64,000 nt of DNA from Calothrix sp. NIES-4101 (lineage in GTDB: Bacteria > Cyanobacteriota > Cyanobacteriia > Cyanobacteriales > Nostocaceae), in assembly GCA_004296455.1 (NCBI GenBank), contig AP018280.1:3410001-3474000 (forward strand), written 5' to 3'. Numbering within the stretch: the first letter of the stretch is position 1; every line of letters begins with the position of its first letter. The translations under genes were made by a program, and so were the position numbers. The notes under the pieces were generated by a model. It did no database searches. It saw only the letters and a program-made list of their open reading frames with translations, and was not told where the DNA came from. Positions 25,967 to 36,218 of this stretch are shown here, piece after piece.

Positions 25967-28723
25967 CTATTCCACTCTGACTCGAAACCTGACAAAACCA
26001 GCATTATTACCAGGTGTGTAATCAAGCGTACCGAAATTGACTAATACTGCACCTGTGGGGTTGGATTGGTTAAAACAGACGTTGTTTGCGGGTAGTGGGG
26101 CAACGGGGGAAAAATAACTACCTCTATCTGCGTCACTGTTGTTGGTTTGATTTGTAAGCGTATTCGCAATATTTAAAGAGATACCATTACCGGAACCAAA
26201 AGCATTGGGAATAAAACTTGTGCCGACGGGGATGGGATCGCAAAATCTGGCATTGGGTATGGTTTGGTTGCCATTAACGAGAAAATATATTGTATATTCG
26301 ACTTCATCGCCGATTTTGAGTAATAGTTGTGGGTCGATGCGGATGACTCCTGTTGGCGCGATCGCAGAATTTACCCAAATATTTGTATTATCGTTGCTAT
26401 CGTTAGGGTCATCGATCGCTTGGCTAAAGTCAACACCTGTGATGGGAATACCGTTGCGAATTACATTTGTAATCCGTTTGACTCCGTATAAAGTTACATT
26501 TCCTGGGGTAATGGGTGTTTGGACAATGATAATTGTGGGGTCAGCATTACTGTTATTAGGCTGGTTGATGTTCCTATTTGCATCGGCAATACCCGGATTA
26601 AGACCGGAACCAGGTTGACTGGGATTAGTGGAGTCACTAGCATCGGCAAGAATTTCTGGTTGGATATTTGCGTCATTTGGGGTTAAATCAATACCAGCGA
26701 TGTTTTCAATTTGACCAACTGTACCAGGTAAAATGCGGGCATTGTAGATTAGGGTGAGTTGGGCATTTGCAGGTAGACTACCAGAATTAGTTAGGGGGAT
26801 AAACTGCCCCGTACCATTGAAACTAGAAGTGGGGAGACTCGATGCAGCTTGAAACCCTGTAGGGAACTGGATTTGGTTGTTAGCATCTTGGAGAACTTGG
26901 AGTTGGGCAGGAATGCGATCGCTTATGGATATATTCGCGATCGTTGCGGCATTAGGATTAATAATTGTGAGGGTGTATTGTAAATCATCACCAATTGTCG
27001 GATTCCCGGAATTATCGTTATCTCGTAAAAATCTCACCGATTTATAAATACTTGGTTGTCGCAAACACTCAGCACCAGACGCAATCCCCGGAATTGTTCC
27101 GGAGGTTTGAATAGTTCCGTTGCCCCCTCCAACTGCCCCATAATTACCCGAATCATTAACAGATGAACCATCGGGTGAGGGAATTTGGATATCAAAAAAG
27201 TCTCCAGCCAGACCACCTGTAACATTTGTTGTGGGAGCAAGAGGAACATTTGCGGCTACAAAACCACCACCACCCCCGCCACCAGGTCCGTGGGGAATAC
27301 CTCGGCGAATATCGCTACCATCACCACCACTAACATCCACCGATAGGTTTGTGGGGTTGGTTGTACTAGTATTTTGAGCAGTGAAAATCACACTACCTCC
27401 AGCGCCACCACCACCACCACCGTCATTAAATTGAATGTTAGAAGTACTGGTAAGTTGTATGGGTGCATTACTACCAGATGCGTTAACTGTACCTTGACCA
27501 CTAAAAGTTCCCGCCCTGACTAAAACGATACCACCACCCGCCGCACCACTACTCGCCAATCCGTTGGGAGGAGTTCCAGCACCATCATTATTGGAACCAG
27601 CACCACCGCCACCGCCCATAATTACCCTGGTACTTGCGGCGGCAAATTGATTACCACCGCGTCCACCAATATCTTTTTGAGTGAACCACGTCAATCCCCC
27701 TTGTCCACCAACACCCCAGTTAGCACCACCACCACCACCGGAGTTTTCATCGTTACCAACTGCACTGATTACAGTTGAGTTTGTCGGGTTAACATTCACA
27801 TCATCACCAGCTGGATCACCATCGGTTGCACCTCCTCCAGCATTTCCAAACGCCCCCCGACCAAAACTACCACCGGGATAGCCTTCATTGGCAACACCAG
27901 GATCAGGATTTAAAGAATTTGTAGCTGCATTGAATGTAAATCTTGGTGTTCCCGCCGTTCCTTCACCCTTGGAACCGTTAGCACCAATGTTTGTTGCGGC
28001 ATTGGCAGGTGAAGGGGCGTTTAAGCCTTCATAAGTTGCTTCTGGAGAAGGTAATGTTTCGCCAAGACTGGGTGTGATGCCGAGTCTTATACCTGCGCCT
28101 CCACGGAAACCTTGACCGCTTACATCAATACTACCGCTCAGGTCTAACTGTTGGGCAACATCAAAGACAACGACTCCGCCTGATGAACCATCCCAAGGTA
28201 CGGCGGTGACGTTGGAGCTAATGTTTGCGTTGAGATATTGGGGTACGCGGATGACTTGAAATGTTTGTTGTCCTTGGAGATTGTTGGCGGGAGAATTGAT
28301 GTAGGTGTTCAATAATGCGCCGTTGTTGGCACCACGAACAGTGAGGCTGTTACCGCTAATTTGTTCGGCAACTGCATATTCATATTCACCGGCGTTGTTG
28401 CCTTGCATTTGCATGATGACTAGTAAGTCTCCTGCTTGGATATCGATATTTGCTCCTCGACGGGCACCCAGGGTGATATTTGTGCCGGAAATTGCTGTAC
28501 CAGGGTAGTAGGTGTTGATGACACCTGTGATCGATGTTGAGTTATCTCTGCCTGGTGTCGCGCATAGTTGGGGTGCTTGCTGTGCGCTCACTTTGTTGGT
28601 GTTGAGGAGTAATATTAATCCTTGATGGCTAAAGGTTGTGGATATGAGAATTAAACAATGAATTAGTTTGAGTAAATACCGATATAAATATTGATTGGTG
28701 AAATTCTTTTTGGCTGATTTCAT
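25967..28723 (-). CDS. Exported glycine-rich protein with DUF11 repeats
   Basis: About 918 aa when started at the ATG at 28723. This start is chosen over 28828 because it gives a normal signal peptide (MKSAKKNF..., hydrophobic core LIHCLILISTTF, cleavage near VSAQQ). Residues of about 230-520 are very Gly/Asn-rich with GGGGGAG-type runs, resembling beta-helical or adhesin surface proteins. Near residue 560 and again near 730 are DUF11 domains (SVRFLRDNDNSGNPTIGDDL and YTLTIINPNAATIANISISD), typical of cell-surface proteins. There is no C-terminal anchor: it ends in the strand FVRFRVRVE. Third gene of a minus-strand run with two other exported proteins, 181 bp after the barrel gene. I infer a surface or matrix protein. 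Confidence 0.75.
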   Translation of the reverse strand: MKSAKKNFTNQYLYRYLLKLIHCLILISTTFSHQGLILLLNTNKVSAQQAPQLCATPGRDNSTSITGVINTYYPGTAISGTNITLGARRGANIDIQAGDLLVIMQMQGNNAGEYEYAVAEQISGNSLTVRGANNGALLNTYINSPANNLQGQQTFQVIRVPQYLNANISSNVTAVPWDGSSGGVVVFDVAQQLDLSGSIDVSGQGFRGGAGIRLGITPSLGETLPSPEATYEGLNAPSPANAATNIGANGSKGEGTAGTPRFTFNAATNSLNPDPGVANEGYPGGSFGRGAFGNAGGGATDGDPAGDDVNVNPTNSTVISAVGNDENSGGGGGANWGVGGQGGLTWFTQKDIGGRGGNQFAAASTRVIMGGGGGAGSNNDGAGTPPNGLASSGAAGGGIVLVRAGTFSGQGTVNASGSNAPIQLTSTSNIQFNDGGGGGGAGGSVIFTAQNTSTTNPTNLSVDVSGGDGSDIRRGIPHGPGGGGGGGFVAANVPLAPTTNVTGGLAGDFFDIQIPSPDGSSVNDSGNYGAVGGGNGTIQTSGTIPGIASGAECLRQPSIYKSVRFLRDNDNSGNPTIGDDLQYTLTIINPNAATIANISISDRIPAQLQVLQDANNQIQFPTGFQAASSLPTSSFNGTGQFIPLTNSGSLPANAQLTLIYNARILPGTVGQIENIAGIDLTPNDANIQPEILADASDSTNPSQPGSGLNPGIADANRNINQPNNSNADPTIIIVQTPITPGNVTLYGVKRITNVIRNGIPITGVDFSQAIDDPNDSNDNTNIWVNSAIAPTGVIRIDPQLLLKIGDEVEYTIYFLVNGNQTIPNARFCDPIPVGTSFIPNAFGSGNGISLNIANTLTNQTNNSDADRGSYFSPVAPLPANNVCFNQSNPTGAVLVNFGTLDYTPGNNAGFVRFRVRVE

Positions 28724-28904
28724 TTTTAGATGTTTAGTAATAAAAATAGATTGCTCGTAAAAAATTACGGAAATAATTACGGGAATAACGAAGGTGTGAG
28801 GGAAGCAATTAAGCTTAAGTGATACCAATCCTCCAAAAAGTCATAGATGGGAATGCACAGATGGAGAGGCACGGAGACGTGTTGTCAGATTTTGGAGAAA
28901 CGAT

Positions 28905-31900
28905 TTAAATTTCTGTACTAGTTTTCTCTTTCTCGGATGTATCAACTACCGTTTTGACAGTTGATTCTTGCTGTTGAGGTGGTGCGGGTTTTTGTCTACC
29001 AAAGCCTCCAAACAATTCATTAATTTTGTAGGTGAGGTTTAAATATGGCCCTCCTGCGGAACGATATCCGGTAAAGTCTCTATCATCGGCACTACCAAAG
29101 GCATAACCAAGTCCCACTCGGAAGTCGGGAGTGATGTGATAACCCCCTTCCAAGGCAATGCCAAATTCGTTGAAGCCTTCGGTGGGTTGTCCACGCCAAC
29201 GTCCCTCCACAGCGACATCGGTGCGATAGCCAAGTTGGTAACTGGCGCGAACTTGGGCAAGATGAACACTACTGGAATTGGTAAAATTATTTGCTAGGTA
29301 ACTAGTAGCATTACGTAAAGCATATTTGCCGTAAAATTCCCAACGCCAATCGGGTGCATAAATTGCTTCGGCGGCAAACAAATGTTCGATAGAACCGTTA
29401 CCGTTACTCAGAAGTAAGTCATCGGGGATAGTGGCAAGGTTTTGGCGATATTCGTAGGATAGTAAACCATTAAATTTATCGTTGCTAGGATCACGATATG
29501 CTAAACCAACTCGCAGGTTGGCGCTGTCTGCTAATCCTCCTAGAAGTTGATTGGCTCCTCCAGCTTGTTGATAGCGGGCTGCGGCTGTGAGGGCAGGTGA
29601 AATTTTTCCCGTTGCATTGGCAGAGATAACCATATTATTCGCTTCTTTGCCGTCGCGATATTCAAACCGGGCATTCGCTTGGAAGTTGGGGTTATCAGTA
29701 TAGTCGAGTCCGATGCTGTAGGCATTACCGGAAAAGAATCCTAGGGAAAATGCACTTTGTCCGGTGGTGTAGGGTTGAGCAAATCTAATCCCGGTTGAAC
29801 TGTTACCAAAAATATTATTTTGGATTCTTTCATAACCCAAATTCAATTTCAGTCCCGGGGCTAACCGAATCCGGTGATTGAGTCCGACTGTGGCGCGATC
29901 GCTCATGCCGTCACTACCTGCGAAAATAGAGTAGCGTCCATTTAGGCTGGTATCTTCGGAAAATTTATGTTCGACTGTCGTATCTAAGCTGGTAATACTG
30001 TTACCTTTGATGACACCGCCATCAAAAAATTGATGTGCCAGTCGCATATTAATACCCGGATACAGTGCCCAATCTAAACCGAGGGTGGTACGGTTGGGGT
30101 TGAACACATCTGCTTTTCCTAAGTTGGTTTCGTTTTGGGCTTGGAATGTCAGAGATTCGCTGAGGGGAATACTGGCTTTCGATACCAATTGGCTAGCACT
30201 ACTGCTAAATTGTTGATTGATGCGATCGTTGCGGGAACGATTCACAAACTCTAGCCCTAATTCGGCATTACCTAGTTTTTGTTGGATTCCTGCCCGAAAT
30301 GTTTCTAAGGAATTATCGATTTTGCTACCTGGTGTTGGTAGTGGTTGCGGGTTGAATAAATCGAATTCTTCAGTACGTTGGGCAGGGGCAATGCCAAAAT
30401 TTCGTTCCTTGTCGTAGTTAATATTAAAACTTGTAGTATCCGTAATTTTACTGTTTACAGATGCACCATAACGAGTTAGTCCAGGGGCAAAACTCCAGGT
30501 AGCATTATTGGCAAAATTTTCAGTTACAGAACGATAATAAGCCTGGGCTGAGAGATTGGGTGCGATTTTCCCAAATGCTTCCAAGCGGTATGCAGAACCG
30601 CTCACATTACCAAAAGCCAAAGAATTGTGATGCGATCGCCCATATTCTCCCACAATTTGACCGGAGTTACCTAAAGGAAAGAAGAAATCAGCCCCGTATA
30701 ATTGAAAATCCTGTTCTCCTTGGTTCTCGTTAAGGTAAGTAGCGGCAATAAAAGGGGATGAGACATTAGTCTGCTGTAAGGCTTGTCCTTGTTCTCCCCG
30801 AAAGTTATATTGAACTCTCCCCCCATACAGCTTGCTGTCGCTACCCTTATCATTTTGGTAGGTGACAACAATTCGATTCGCTAAAGTACTGCCAAAAGGG
30901 TTTAATTCAGTTGAGAAAATCCGGCTACGAAATAGTAATGTCCCTCTGTCATAATCAATTTCATAGTCAGCACCGCGAGATAAAGCTTTACGCTTGACTA
31001 CAGTTCCCGGACGGTTGATTTCTTCAGATTCAATAAATACATCCTCGCTACCGGGAATTACTAAACGACGCGACAGAAAATAATAACCACTAGTGCCATT
31101 CGGCGAAATAGTATCCCGTTGAAATCCCTGGATATTGTTTGCAAACATACCAGTAACTTGCAGATTTCCCAGGTTGTAATTCCCCTTAAAACCATGTAAT
31201 TGGCGTGTTGTGGCTGTAAATAATTGGGATGTGCGGGCAAATTCAGAAGTGTTGTAATCTCCCCACATGAAATAATCAGATTCCGCACCAGAAATATTGG
31301 GAGTACGCTCAAATTTGGCGTAGACACTATCAGTTGAAGGAGTAGTCGCAGTGACAGTGGATGCATCACCGTAGACAGGATAAGCCTTTTCGCAATCTTG
31401 CACCCCACCAAACAGACGTATATCACCGTTACAGTCTTCATTCAAAGAACGTTGACTATTAAATGCACCTGTAAATAACCAATCGCCAACTTTCCCCGTT
31501 GCAAACACTGCTGCATTCAAATCAACATCAGTACTACCAATCTTTTGCGGATTGAGAAAATCCCGATTACTACCCCAATAATTTGTTCCACCAGCACCAA
31601 TTCGTAAATTGATAACCCCAGTTGCTAGAGAGGGACGCAAATTAGTAATAAATTCAACGTTAGTGTAGGCTTCAGATACAATATTTCCCGTTTCTACAGA
31701 GGCGCGAATCTGAACATTTTCGGCTTTATCAGGTGCTTGGAGAGTAGCTGAAAACTTACCATTAATCGCTTGCACTTGAAACCCAGGTGCGTCATGATCT
31801 TGATCAGTGCCGAGAAATTTACCAGCAGTTGCACTTAAAGTTGCGATCGCATTCTCAGGAATTATCTCACCTTTCTCGTTAATTATTTTACCCGTAAATT

Positions 31901-32981
31901 CAAATCGCGATCGCCCATCAGCAGGAATTCGAGCTTCATTAATGGGTGAAATGACAATTTTTGCTTTTTGTTCTTTGACAGTAATTTGAACACTAGTAGA
32001 TTTTCCATTACTAGTCTCTGCTGTAATAATATTTACACCATTCTCCAGAGGCAGATTATACCAAATTTGTGTATGTAGCTGGTTGGCTTCATCTTTTTGT
32101 AAATAGCTAGAAATTTTAGAATTAATTAATTTGCCATTGAGGGTGACTTTTACCTCTGAGCTAGGATGAAATTGCACCGCTAAATTTGTAGTTTTATTAG
32201 TTGTTTCACCTGCCACAGGAGTAATAATTCTCACGTCTGGAGAGTCTTGTTCTGAAGAAATAGATTTTTCTGTTTCTTGTTCTTTAATTATGTCCTGTTT
32301 CGTTTCCGATTCACTTTTAAATTCAGGTTTCTCATTACTTTCTGGCGGTGCAATACTGCGAGATTTATCAGCTTGATGACTAATTACTTCCCTAATTTCT
32401 GTAGACTTTTCTGCAACTTTTAGTTTTTCGTCTTTCTCTGTTTGTAAATCTAATTTTTTCTGAGCGATATTAGTTTGATTCTGAAGATTATCTCGATTAT
32501 TTTGAAAATCAATAAACTGGTTATTACTATCTTTTAAAGGCTGCTCAAAATTTTCCTGAACAACTATATCTTTTTTTATTTTCTTATCAGCAACATCAGC
32601 AGAACTTACAACCTGTGTAGGTGACTTATTTTCATCAATATCATGAGCCAAAACCGGCTCTCTAGAAATCTTCTGTTCTTCCTTCCCTATCTTTGCAGTA
32701 TTTACCTGAATCTTTTTAGGCTCAATCACCTTGGAAAAATCCGGATTACGCATTTCCGTATCCGACAAATCATCAGGTTGAGAAATAGGAGAAACAACAA
32801 CCTCCTTTTCCCGATTCACAGCAGCAACCACATCCGAATTGTCAGCAGACTTGGGAACTTCCAAAAACAGAGAATTTCCACCCTCCGCAGCAACACTCGC
32901 ACCAGCAAAAACAGGAATAGTGCTACACACACTCAACAAAGCCGTATCTAGCTTCTTCGTCTCAAACTTTCTTAGCTTCAT
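28905..32981 (-). CDS. Large outer-membrane beta-barrel protein with long charged N-terminal region
   Basis: 1358 aa. A signal peptide (LLSVCSTIPVFAGASVAA) is followed by about 220 residues of charged, Lys/Glu/Gln-rich, probably disordered or coiled sequence. Ig-like strands follow (PSSEVKVTLNGKLINSKIS; AKIVISPINEARIPADGRSR). From about 450 onward it is a long series of amphipathic strands with aromatic ends, as in large barrels (YEIDYDRGTLLFRSRIF; AAARYQQAGG; FRVGLGYAFGSADDRDFTGY). The C-terminus is a short hydrophilic tail rather than a terminal Phe. No TonB box or plug is recognised. Four bases separate it from the preceding DUF11/SdrD gene, so the two are surely co-transcribed. I infer an outer-membrane export or anchoring partner for the neighbouring surface proteins. 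Confidence 0.8.
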   Translation of the reverse strand: MKLRKFETKKLDTALLSVCSTIPVFAGASVAAEGGNSLFLEVPKSADNSDVVAAVNREKEVVVSPISQPDDLSDTEMRNPDFSKVIEPKKIQVNTAKIGKEEQKISREPVLAHDIDENKSPTQVVSSADVADKKIKKDIVVQENFEQPLKDSNNQFIDFQNNRDNLQNQTNIAQKKLDLQTEKDEKLKVAEKSTEIREVISHQADKSRSIAPPESNEKPEFKSESETKQDIIKEQETEKSISSEQDSPDVRIITPVAGETTNKTTNLAVQFHPSSEVKVTLNGKLINSKISSYLQKDEANQLHTQIWYNLPLENGVNIITAETSNGKSTSVQITVKEQKAKIVISPINEARIPADGRSRFEFTGKIINEKGEIIPENAIATLSATAGKFLGTDQDHDAPGFQVQAINGKFSATLQAPDKAENVQIRASVETGNIVSEAYTNVEFITNLRPSLATGVINLRIGAGGTNYWGSNRDFLNPQKIGSTDVDLNAAVFATGKVGDWLFTGAFNSQRSLNEDCNGDIRLFGGVQDCEKAYPVYGDASTVTATTPSTDSVYAKFERTPNISGAESDYFMWGDYNTSEFARTSQLFTATTRQLHGFKGNYNLGNLQVTGMFANNIQGFQRDTISPNGTSGYYFLSRRLVIPGSEDVFIESEEINRPGTVVKRKALSRGADYEIDYDRGTLLFRSRIFSTELNPFGSTLANRIVVTYQNDKGSDSKLYGGRVQYNFRGEQGQALQQTNVSSPFIAATYLNENQGEQDFQLYGADFFFPLGNSGQIVGEYGRSHHNSLAFGNVSGSAYRLEAFGKIAPNLSAQAYYRSVTENFANNATWSFAPGLTRYGASVNSKITDTTSFNINYDKERNFGIAPAQRTEEFDLFNPQPLPTPGSKIDNSLETFRAGIQQKLGNAELGLEFVNRSRNDRINQQFSSSASQLVSKASIPLSESLTFQAQNETNLGKADVFNPNRTTLGLDWALYPGINMRLAHQFFDGGVIKGNSITSLDTTVEHKFSEDTSLNGRYSIFAGSDGMSDRATVGLNHRIRLAPGLKLNLGYERIQNNIFGNSSTGIRFAQPYTTGQSAFSLGFFSGNAYSIGLDYTDNPNFQANARFEYRDGKEANNMVISANATGKISPALTAAARYQQAGGANQLLGGLADSANLRVGLAYRDPSNDKFNGLLSYEYRQNLATIPDDLLLSNGNGSIEHLFAAEAIYAPDWRWEFYGKYALRNATSYLANNFTNSSSVHLAQVRASYQLGYRTDVAVEGRWRGQPTEGFNEFGIALEGGYHITPDFRVGLGYAFGSADDRDFTGYRSAGGPYLNLTYKINELFGGFGRQKPAPPQQQESTVKTVVDTSEKEKTSTEI

Positions 32982-32985
32982 CTGA

Positions 32986-33912
32986 TTACCGCCCCTCTCT
33001 AAAAGCTGGAGTCACGGCAAAATTCATTCTTCCCATACTTCCAGGTGCTAACTTCAGCAAACGTGACTGACTATTCTTATCAATTCTGTAGAGATTTGGC
33101 GCTTGAATATAACCGGGCAAACTAGTCAAATCCAAAGTGCCGCTACGATTTCCGGCAATGACATTTGCCACCGAAAACATGCCATTCGCATCAGTAATAA
33201 TACGGTTGCCATCATCCATGTAAATTACTGCATTGGGAATCCCCGGCTCACCTGGCTGTTGCTCCCCATCAAAATTTTTATCCACAAACACACGCCCCAG
33301 TAATGTCCCGCAATCAGAAAATATACCTGGACGTATTTTCAGTTGATGACTTGCAGTATTACTTCTAGCCCTACCGGCTGTTGCCACTGCCAAATTTCTC
33401 CCATTCCCCCGCATTCCATCAGGAGTGACAGTTGCCGCATAAACCAGATTTAAAATACCTTGAGGTGGAAGACTACCAGCAAAAGTAATATTAAAGTTGC
33501 GATCGCCTGATTTTGTAGCGGATACTGGTATTGGGGTGGTGGTATTATTGGCAATAATCGCTGCTTGCAAAGATTTAGTTTCAAATACTAACCCTAGAGG
33601 TAAAGTATCTGTCAAAGTTAAGTTATTCGCATTTGCATTACCATTATTGCGAATTGTAATACGATATAGTACGGTATCACCAGGTTTGACAGCAACTTTA
33701 TCAGCAGTTTTAGTGATTCTTAATTCCGCAAATTCTGCATTGAATAAGGCTCGATTTGTATTAGTTGGTTGACGAAAATTATCACCTCCAAAGACAGCTG
33801 TATTCACTATCTCATTCGCAGAGACGGGTAGAATATTCGATGTGATTATTCCAGGCAGCATGAGTATGAGTGTAATCGGATGATGCTGCCACTGCTTAAA
33901 GATGAATCTCAT
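32986..33912 (-). CDS. Exported DUF11 plus SdrD_B-like domain protein
   Basis: About 308 aa from the ATG at 33912. This start is preferred over 34014 because it immediately precedes a signal peptide (FKQWQHHPITLILMLPGIIT, cleavage after VSA). One DUF11 domain occupies about 60-190 (ITKTADKVAVKPGDTVLYRI; LTLTDTLPLGLVFE). It is followed by an SdrD_B/carboxypeptidase-regulatory-like beta-sandwich (GRVFVDKNFDGEQQPGEPGI; DANGMFSVANVIAG) whose Asp-rich loop usually binds calcium. It is the first gene of the three-gene run and ends 4 bp before the barrel gene. A surface or periplasmic assembly role is inferred. Confidence 0.8.
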   Translation of the reverse strand: MRFIFKQWQHHPITLILMLPGIITSNILPVSANEIVNTAVFGGDNFRQPTNTNRALFNAEFAELRITKTADKVAVKPGDTVLYRITIRNNGNANANNLTLTDTLPLGLVFETKSLQAAIIANNTTTPIPVSATKSGDRNFNITFAGSLPPQGILNLVYAATVTPDGMRGNGRNLAVATAGRARSNTASHQLKIRPGIFSDCGTLLGRVFVDKNFDGEQQPGEPGIPNAVIYMDDGNRIITDANGMFSVANVIAGNRSGTLDLTSLPGYIQAPNLYRIDKNSQSRLLKLAPGSMGRMNFAVTPAFREGR

Positions 33913-34014
33913 TTCAATTTGGGTAATGTTTACAAATGAGTCTGAGCAATTGCATAAATTTTCTGCTGTTGTTCGCAGAGAAATTCTTTTAAATAGTTTT
34001 TGTTCAAGATGCAA

Positions 34015-34852
34015 TATTGATTCAAATAAGAATGCTCTAAATGTTAAAGAGTGGTTAACTGACTGTAGTTAAACCAACAAACATTTTAAATTAAATACCC
34101 TGGTTAATTGGAGAGATAGATGCAGAGACAACCTACGTAAAAAAAGCTTTTCTTCAGATACCAAATATAACCACTGAAATATTAGTTTGTAATGAGCATT
34201 ATACGGAATTTCACACTATAGTTTTTGGTTGTTACGTAAGTATATGAAGGTAAAAATACTTACGTATATAAAATTATTGTGAAGCGGATACTTTTAAAAA
34301 CATCTATGATTTATTGATTTTGCTATTTCAATTCCACTGGAATCAATCTCAAGATTTTTTTATTTTTTGGGAACATAATGCGATCGCTGGCTGTCATTGG
34401 AACTAGACAAAATCAACAGGGTATACAATTCCGTTAATTTTGCGGATACATTTGGAGCCTTGTTGAATGGCATTTGTAGGTAACGTGAATATATTTTGAT
34501 TATTTTTGGTGGTTTTGTTGAACATTCATCCATGCGACAAAAATAAATAACAACAATATCCTCATTAATTAACGTATGTCGCCTACGAAAAATATTTGAA
34601 ATTAAATATTGTGCAGATATTTTTTGCGATCGCAATTTCAAAAAAAATTCTTCAAAAAATCCATCTTATCTATAAAATCTCCATTATTTTCAACCAAAAA
34701 TTCCCTCCTCTTGACAAAAAATGGGTAATTTTTACTCATCAATGATTGAGAAATGTTAACTACCGGAAATAATACCGAAATATCAACTTAAATATCTTCT
34801 TCAACTCCATGAAAACTGCTGTAATATTTGAGTAAGTTCGCTAAATTGTGTT
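34015..34852. other. Long divergent spacer without a convincing gene
   Basis: About 840 bp of AT-rich DNA between the minus-strand surface-protein run and the plus-strand reductase gene. The one structured element I see is the inverted repeat at 34233-34266. A 93-codon minus frame at 34360-34641 begins with TTG and does not look protein-like. Confidence 0.5.
34233..34266. promoter_or_regulatory. Inverted repeat, 11 bp arms (candidate operator)
   Basis: TACGTAAGTAT (34233-34243) and ATACTTACGTA (34256-34266) are exact inverted repeats 12 bp apart, about 320 bp upstream of the first surface-protein gene. Dyad symmetry of this size suits a dimeric regulator; no regulator is identified. Confidence 0.4.
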
Positions 34853-35920
34853 ATGTCACAGCCCCAATCTTCTCTAAACCAGACATCACAAGCAATTCCA
34901 GTACAGAACAAAACTCAGAAGACAGGTAAATCCTTACCATTAGGGCTTATCATTAAATTAGGTAAGTTTATTTGGTCAACAATGTGGCATGTGATGATGT
35001 CACAACTTGCTCCACGTAACAAATCGGGTGAATATATCCGTCCTCAGAGTCAGTTTCGCAATTTTGTCAGTAGCACCGAAAATAGTCAATATCCACCAGA
35101 AGCATCTCGCTACCGTCTATATGTTGGCTTAGGATGTCCTTGGGCACATCGTACATTAGTAACACTAGCCCTCAAAGGGTTAGAAACAACAATTTCTGTA
35201 TCAATTGTTTCCCCTTCTGCTGCGGGAATCTGGGTTTTGAATGAAGAGGAAGAAGGTTGTCGAACTGTGCCAGAAATTTATAATTTGGCACAATATAATT
35301 TAACACAATCTCAATACCAAGGACGATGTACTGTACCAATATTGTGGGACACTCAAACGCAAACTATTGTAAATAATGAAAGTGCTGAGATTATTGTGAT
35401 TTTGAACTCGCAATTTAATCAATTTGCAAAAAACTTTGCACTCGATTTATATCCTGATGAACTTCGAGAAAGTATAGATAAGTGGAATGAAAAAATTTAC
35501 CATGCAGTAAATAATGGTGTATATCGCTGTGGATTTGCACAGACACAGTCAGCTTACGAACAAGCCTGTAATGATTTATTTACGACACTGGATGAAATTG
35601 ATATAGCCTTAGCAACAAGTAGATATTTGTGTGGAGATCAATTGACACTTGCGGATGTACGACTATTCACTACTCTATTTCGCTTTGATGTTGTTTATTA
35701 CGGACTATTCAAATGTAATCGTCGCCGGATTCAAGATTACCAAAATTTAGGAGCATATTTACGCGACTTGTATCAATTATCAGGAGTAGCTGATACTTGC
35801 GATTTAGAAAGCGTCAAACGCGATTATTATGGGAATTTGTTTCCACTTAATCCCGGAGGCATTATACCCTTAGGGCCAGATATTAGCTATTTACTAAAAC
35901 CACATGAACGGAATCATTAA
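34853..35920 (+). CDS. Glutathionyl-hydroquinone reductase (Xi-class glutathione transferase, YqjG/ECM4-like)
   Basis: A 355 aa cytosolic enzyme that reduces glutathionylated hydroquinones using glutathione. The catalytic cysteine C95 sits in GLGCPWAHRTL, the Xi-class hallmark. The thioredoxin-like half ends with VPILWDTQTQTIVNNESAEI. The helical half carries LTLADVRLFTTLFRFDVVYYG and KCNRRRIQDYQNLGAYLRDL, both specific to this class. The C-terminal NPGGIIPLGPD motif is present too. The N-terminal 60 residues are a low-similarity extension. It stands alone, with ATG 12 bases after a GAGTAAG. Confidence 0.92.
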   Translation: MSQPQSSLNQTSQAIPVQNKTQKTGKSLPLGLIIKLGKFIWSTMWHVMMSQLAPRNKSGEYIRPQSQFRNFVSSTENSQYPPEASRYRLYVGLGCPWAHRTLVTLALKGLETTISVSIVSPSAAGIWVLNEEEEGCRTVPEIYNLAQYNLTQSQYQGRCTVPILWDTQTQTIVNNESAEIIVILNSQFNQFAKNFALDLYPDELRESIDKWNEKIYHAVNNGVYRCGFAQTQSAYEQACNDLFTTLDEIDIALATSRYLCGDQLTLADVRLFTTLFRFDVVYYGLFKCNRRRIQDYQNLGAYLRDLYQLSGVADTCDLESVKRDYYGNLFPLNPGGIIPLGPDISYLLKPHERNH

Positions 35921-36096
35921 TCAGCATTATTGCCCAGAAAAATGTAATTGTCGTTGAACATCCATCTCAAAGCTAAAATATTCATAATTATTAGCAGCAT
36001 TTCGGCTAAATGATTATATATATAAATCATACCCATCAAAACATATTTTTATTGCCAGTAGCAGTTCAGAACATACATAAAAACTCTTTTTAATCT

Positions 36097-36155
36097 GAAA
36101 ATATAAATAAATTACTTAGGTATGAATTGAAAATATAAATAAATTACTTAGGTAT
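36097..36155. repeat. 32 bp tandem duplication upstream of the lipid kinase
   Basis: GAAAATATAAATAAATTACT plus TAGGTAT (27 nt) occurs at 36097-36123 and again exactly at 36129-36155. The copies lie about 65-120 bp upstream of the kinase start, so they could duplicate a regulatory site. The rest of 35921-36218 shows nothing else. Confidence 0.8.
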
Positions 36156-36218
36156 CAATGCCTTAAGGACGACTAAAAATACTCAGTTACCAACACTAAA
36201 AATATACAAAAACTAGCT

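Noticed and set aside
34360-34641. 93-codon minus-strand frame in the long spacer
   Set aside because: TTG start, no Shine-Dalgarno, irregular composition and no recognisable motif.
36097-36155. CRISPR-like direct repeat
   Set aside because: Only two copies with a 5 bp gap; a simple tandem duplication, not repeat-spacer structure.
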